NCBI GenBank assembly: GCA_938074135.1
Contig: CALJFL010000038.1
Span: 62,001 to 126,000, forward strand
Reading direction: 5' to 3'
Source of the DNA: an uncultured Halieaceae bacterium
GTDB lineage: Bacteria; Pseudomonadota; Gammaproteobacteria; Pseudomonadales; Halieaceae
DNA: 64,000 bases
Shown: piece after piece, positions 62,707 through 64,000 of the stretch
Layout of the letters: every line of letters begins with the position of its first letter
Numbering within the stretch: the first letter of the stretch is position 1
The notes under the pieces: generated by a model
Seen by the model: only the letters and a program-made list of their open reading frames with translations
The model's database searches: none
What the model was told of the DNA's origin: nothing
Translations under genes and position numbers: made by a program

Positions 62707-63854
62707 ATACCGCCGCAGCACTCCCTCCCGTCAGCTTGTATGTCCACCTGCCCTGGTGTGAGCGCAAGTGCCCTTACTGCGACTTCAACTCTCACGAGCG
62801 CGACATCATCCCCGAAGGCGAATATATCGCAGCCCTGTTAACAGACCTGCGCGAGTCGCTGGACCAACTGCAGGGACGCTCCCTGTCGTCCTTATTTATC
62901 GGAGGCGGCACGCCGAGCCTGTTCGGCGCACACTCCATCGAACAACTGTTGGCGGCGGTGCGCGAATACGCCCCACTGGCTGACAACTTTGAAGCTACCA
63001 TGGAAGCGAATCCCGGCAGCGCCGAAGCAGGCCGGTTCATGGGTTACAGGGAGGCCGGTATTACCCGGTTGTCGCTGGGCATACAGAGTTTCGACGACCA
63101 GGCACTGACCGCCCTGGGCCGGGTGCATGACAGCAACCAGGCCCACGCGGCTATTAACATGGCGCAGGCGGCGAACTTTACCAGCTTTAATATCGACCTT
63201 ATGCACGGCTTACCCGGACAGGAGACCGACACGGCGCTGCGTGATCTGGACACGGCACTGACGTACTCCCCTCCCCACCTGTCCTGGTATCAGCTGACTA
63301 TCGAACCCAATACCGTATTCCACAATCGACCCCCGCTGTTGCCACTGGAAGACACCCTTGCCGACATACAGGACTACGGAGAGCAGCGACTGGCCAAGGC
63401 CGGACTGCAACAGTACGAGGTGTCAGCCTATGCGTCCGGCGACCAGCAGTGTCTGCACAATCTGAATTACTGGCTGTTCGGAGACTACATCGGCATCGGC
63501 GCGGGCGCCCATGGCAAGATCAGCCATGCTGACGGCAGCATCGAGCGTTATGCCAAGCGGCGACAGCCAGAGGCCTATATGACAGGCGCGGACAGCAGCT
63601 TTATGGCGAGCCGCAAAATCCTGACCACGCGAGAGCTGCCGGCGGAGTTTGTGCTCAACGCATTGCGCCTCAACAGCGGCTTCAGCTTGCGCGACTACAG
63701 CCACCGCACAGGACTATCACCTTCATCACTGCAGCCGCAGCTAGACCTGTTGGTAGAGAAGAAGCTACTGGCCGTTGCCGGCGAAAAGGTTGCTACCACC
63801 AAACTCGGCAGCCGATTTCTCGACACTGTGATTGCCGAGTTTCTGCCAGACTAA
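62703..63854 (+). CDS. hemW: HemW radical SAM haem chaperone
   Basis: Radical SAM protein once annotated as anaerobic coproporphyrinogen oxidase but now seen as a haem-trafficking factor. The 383-aa protein has the cluster motif with Cys19, Cys23 and Cys26 ('[12 protein letters not shown]') and '[12 protein letters not shown]'. It lacks the extra N-terminal segment of true HemN, which supports HemW. The GTG start overlaps the rdgB stop. Its stop codon interlocks with the convergent trmB stop. Confidence 0.94.
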   Translation: MNTAAALPPVSLYVHLPWCERKCPYCDFNSHERDIIPEGEYIAALLTDLRESLDQLQGRSLSSLFIGGGTPSLFGAHSIEQLLAAVREYAPLADNFEATMEANPGSAEAGRFMGYREAGITRLSLGIQSFDDQALTALGRVHDSNQAHAAINMAQAANFTSFNIDLMHGLPGQETDTALRDLDTALTYSPPHLSWYQLTIEPNTVFHNRPPLLPLEDTLADIQDYGEQRLAKAGLQQYEVSAYASGDQQCLHNLNYWLFGDYIGIGAGAHGKISHADGSIERYAKRRQPEAYMTGADSSFMASRKILTTRELPAEFVLNALRLNSGFSLRDYSHRTGLSPSSLQPQLDLLVEKKLLAVAGEKVATTKLGSRFLDTVIAEFLPD

Positions 63855-64000
63855 ACGCGCCTGAAAAGGATGTCCCAGACCCCGTGGCCAAGCCGCTCAC
63901 CGCGGCGCTCAAACTTGGTCAGGGGCCGTTGCGCTGGCCTGGGGGCATAATTGCCGGAGCCGGCAATATTGAGCAGCTGGGTATTGGCGGATAACACCTC
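63851..64000 (-). CDS. trmB: tRNA (guanine-N7-)-methyltransferase, C-terminal part
   Basis: Only the last 49 codons lie in the window, running off its right end. The translation contains '[19 protein letters not shown]', the conserved TrmB C-terminal signature with substrate-binding residues, and ends 'ILFRRV'. TrmB methylates G46 of tRNA. Its TAG stop overlaps the hemW TAA, and the hemW-trmB convergence matches the Pseudomonas order. Confidence 0.93.
   Translation of the reverse strand, partial: EVLSANTQLLNIAGSGNYAPRPAQRPLTKFERRGERLGHGVWDILFRRV

Noticed and set aside
1..64000. CRISPR arrays, insertion sequences, tRNA or rRNA genes, prophage
   Set aside because: No direct-repeat array, transposase, tRNA-like cloverleaf or phage gene was recognised anywhere in the window.

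Overview
This looks like a chromosomal segment from a marine-type gammaproteobacterium. Gene content and order closely follow blocks I know from Pseudomonas (rppH-ptsP, lgt-thyA-folA, pepP-ubiH-ubiI, ilvA-rpiA, epd-pgk-fba, tkt-ArsR regulator-metK, gshB-tonB-yqgE-ruvX, pilT/pilU-yggS-proC-yggT-metX-metW-DUF4426-rdgB-hemW-trmB). The DUF3450/TtpC-type TonB cluster and the large TonB-dependent receptors (TBDRs) point to the Cellvibrionales/Halieaceae-like marine groups. That placement is inference from gene content; there is no rRNA in the window.

Layout. 0-5 kb: end of a glycerophosphodiester phosphodiesterase, pyk-glk, and a QseBC/PmrAB-like two-component pair. 5-11 kb: a cold-shock gene, a bidirectional terminator and a seven-gene TonB energising operon (DUF3450, TtpC-like, ExbB, two ExbD, TonB, TPR protein). 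11-19 kb: folA, thyA, lgt, an NRDE protein, rppH-ptsP, a HAD phosphatase and rlmI. 19-25.5 kb: gcvH, ubiI-like, ubiH, pepP and ygfB on one strand; a ZapB-like gene, zapA, 6S RNA and the 5-formyl-THF cyclo-ligase on the other. 25.5-31 kb: a possible tiny membrane protein, ilvA, rpiA, and a divergent D-2-hydroxyglutarate dehydrogenase/serA pair around a 26-bp perfect palindrome.

31-39.3 kb is the most accessory-looking part: an ECF sigma factor, a FecR-type anti-sigma factor, a TBDR with an STN signalling domain, a small secreted protein and a second TBDR, closed by a strong terminator. It sits between two core blocks and looks like a surface-signalling uptake locus of unknown substrate. 39.3-45.7 kb: an alpha/beta hydrolase, then tkt-epd-pgk-fba. 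45.7-51 kb: an ArsR-methyltransferase fusion regulator (SahR type) with a 32-bp inverted-repeat operator, followed by metK, ahcY, metF and rsmE, i.e. the activated methyl cycle. 51-64 kb: a membrane esterase, gshB, an orphan tonB, yqgE, ruvX, pilU/pilT and the yggS-to-hemW run, ending inside trmB.

The window is rich in serine, one-carbon, folate and SAM metabolism (serA, gcvH, folA, thyA, the cyclo-ligase, metF, metK, ahcY, metX, metW). I found no tRNA, rRNA, insertion sequence, prophage or CRISPR array.
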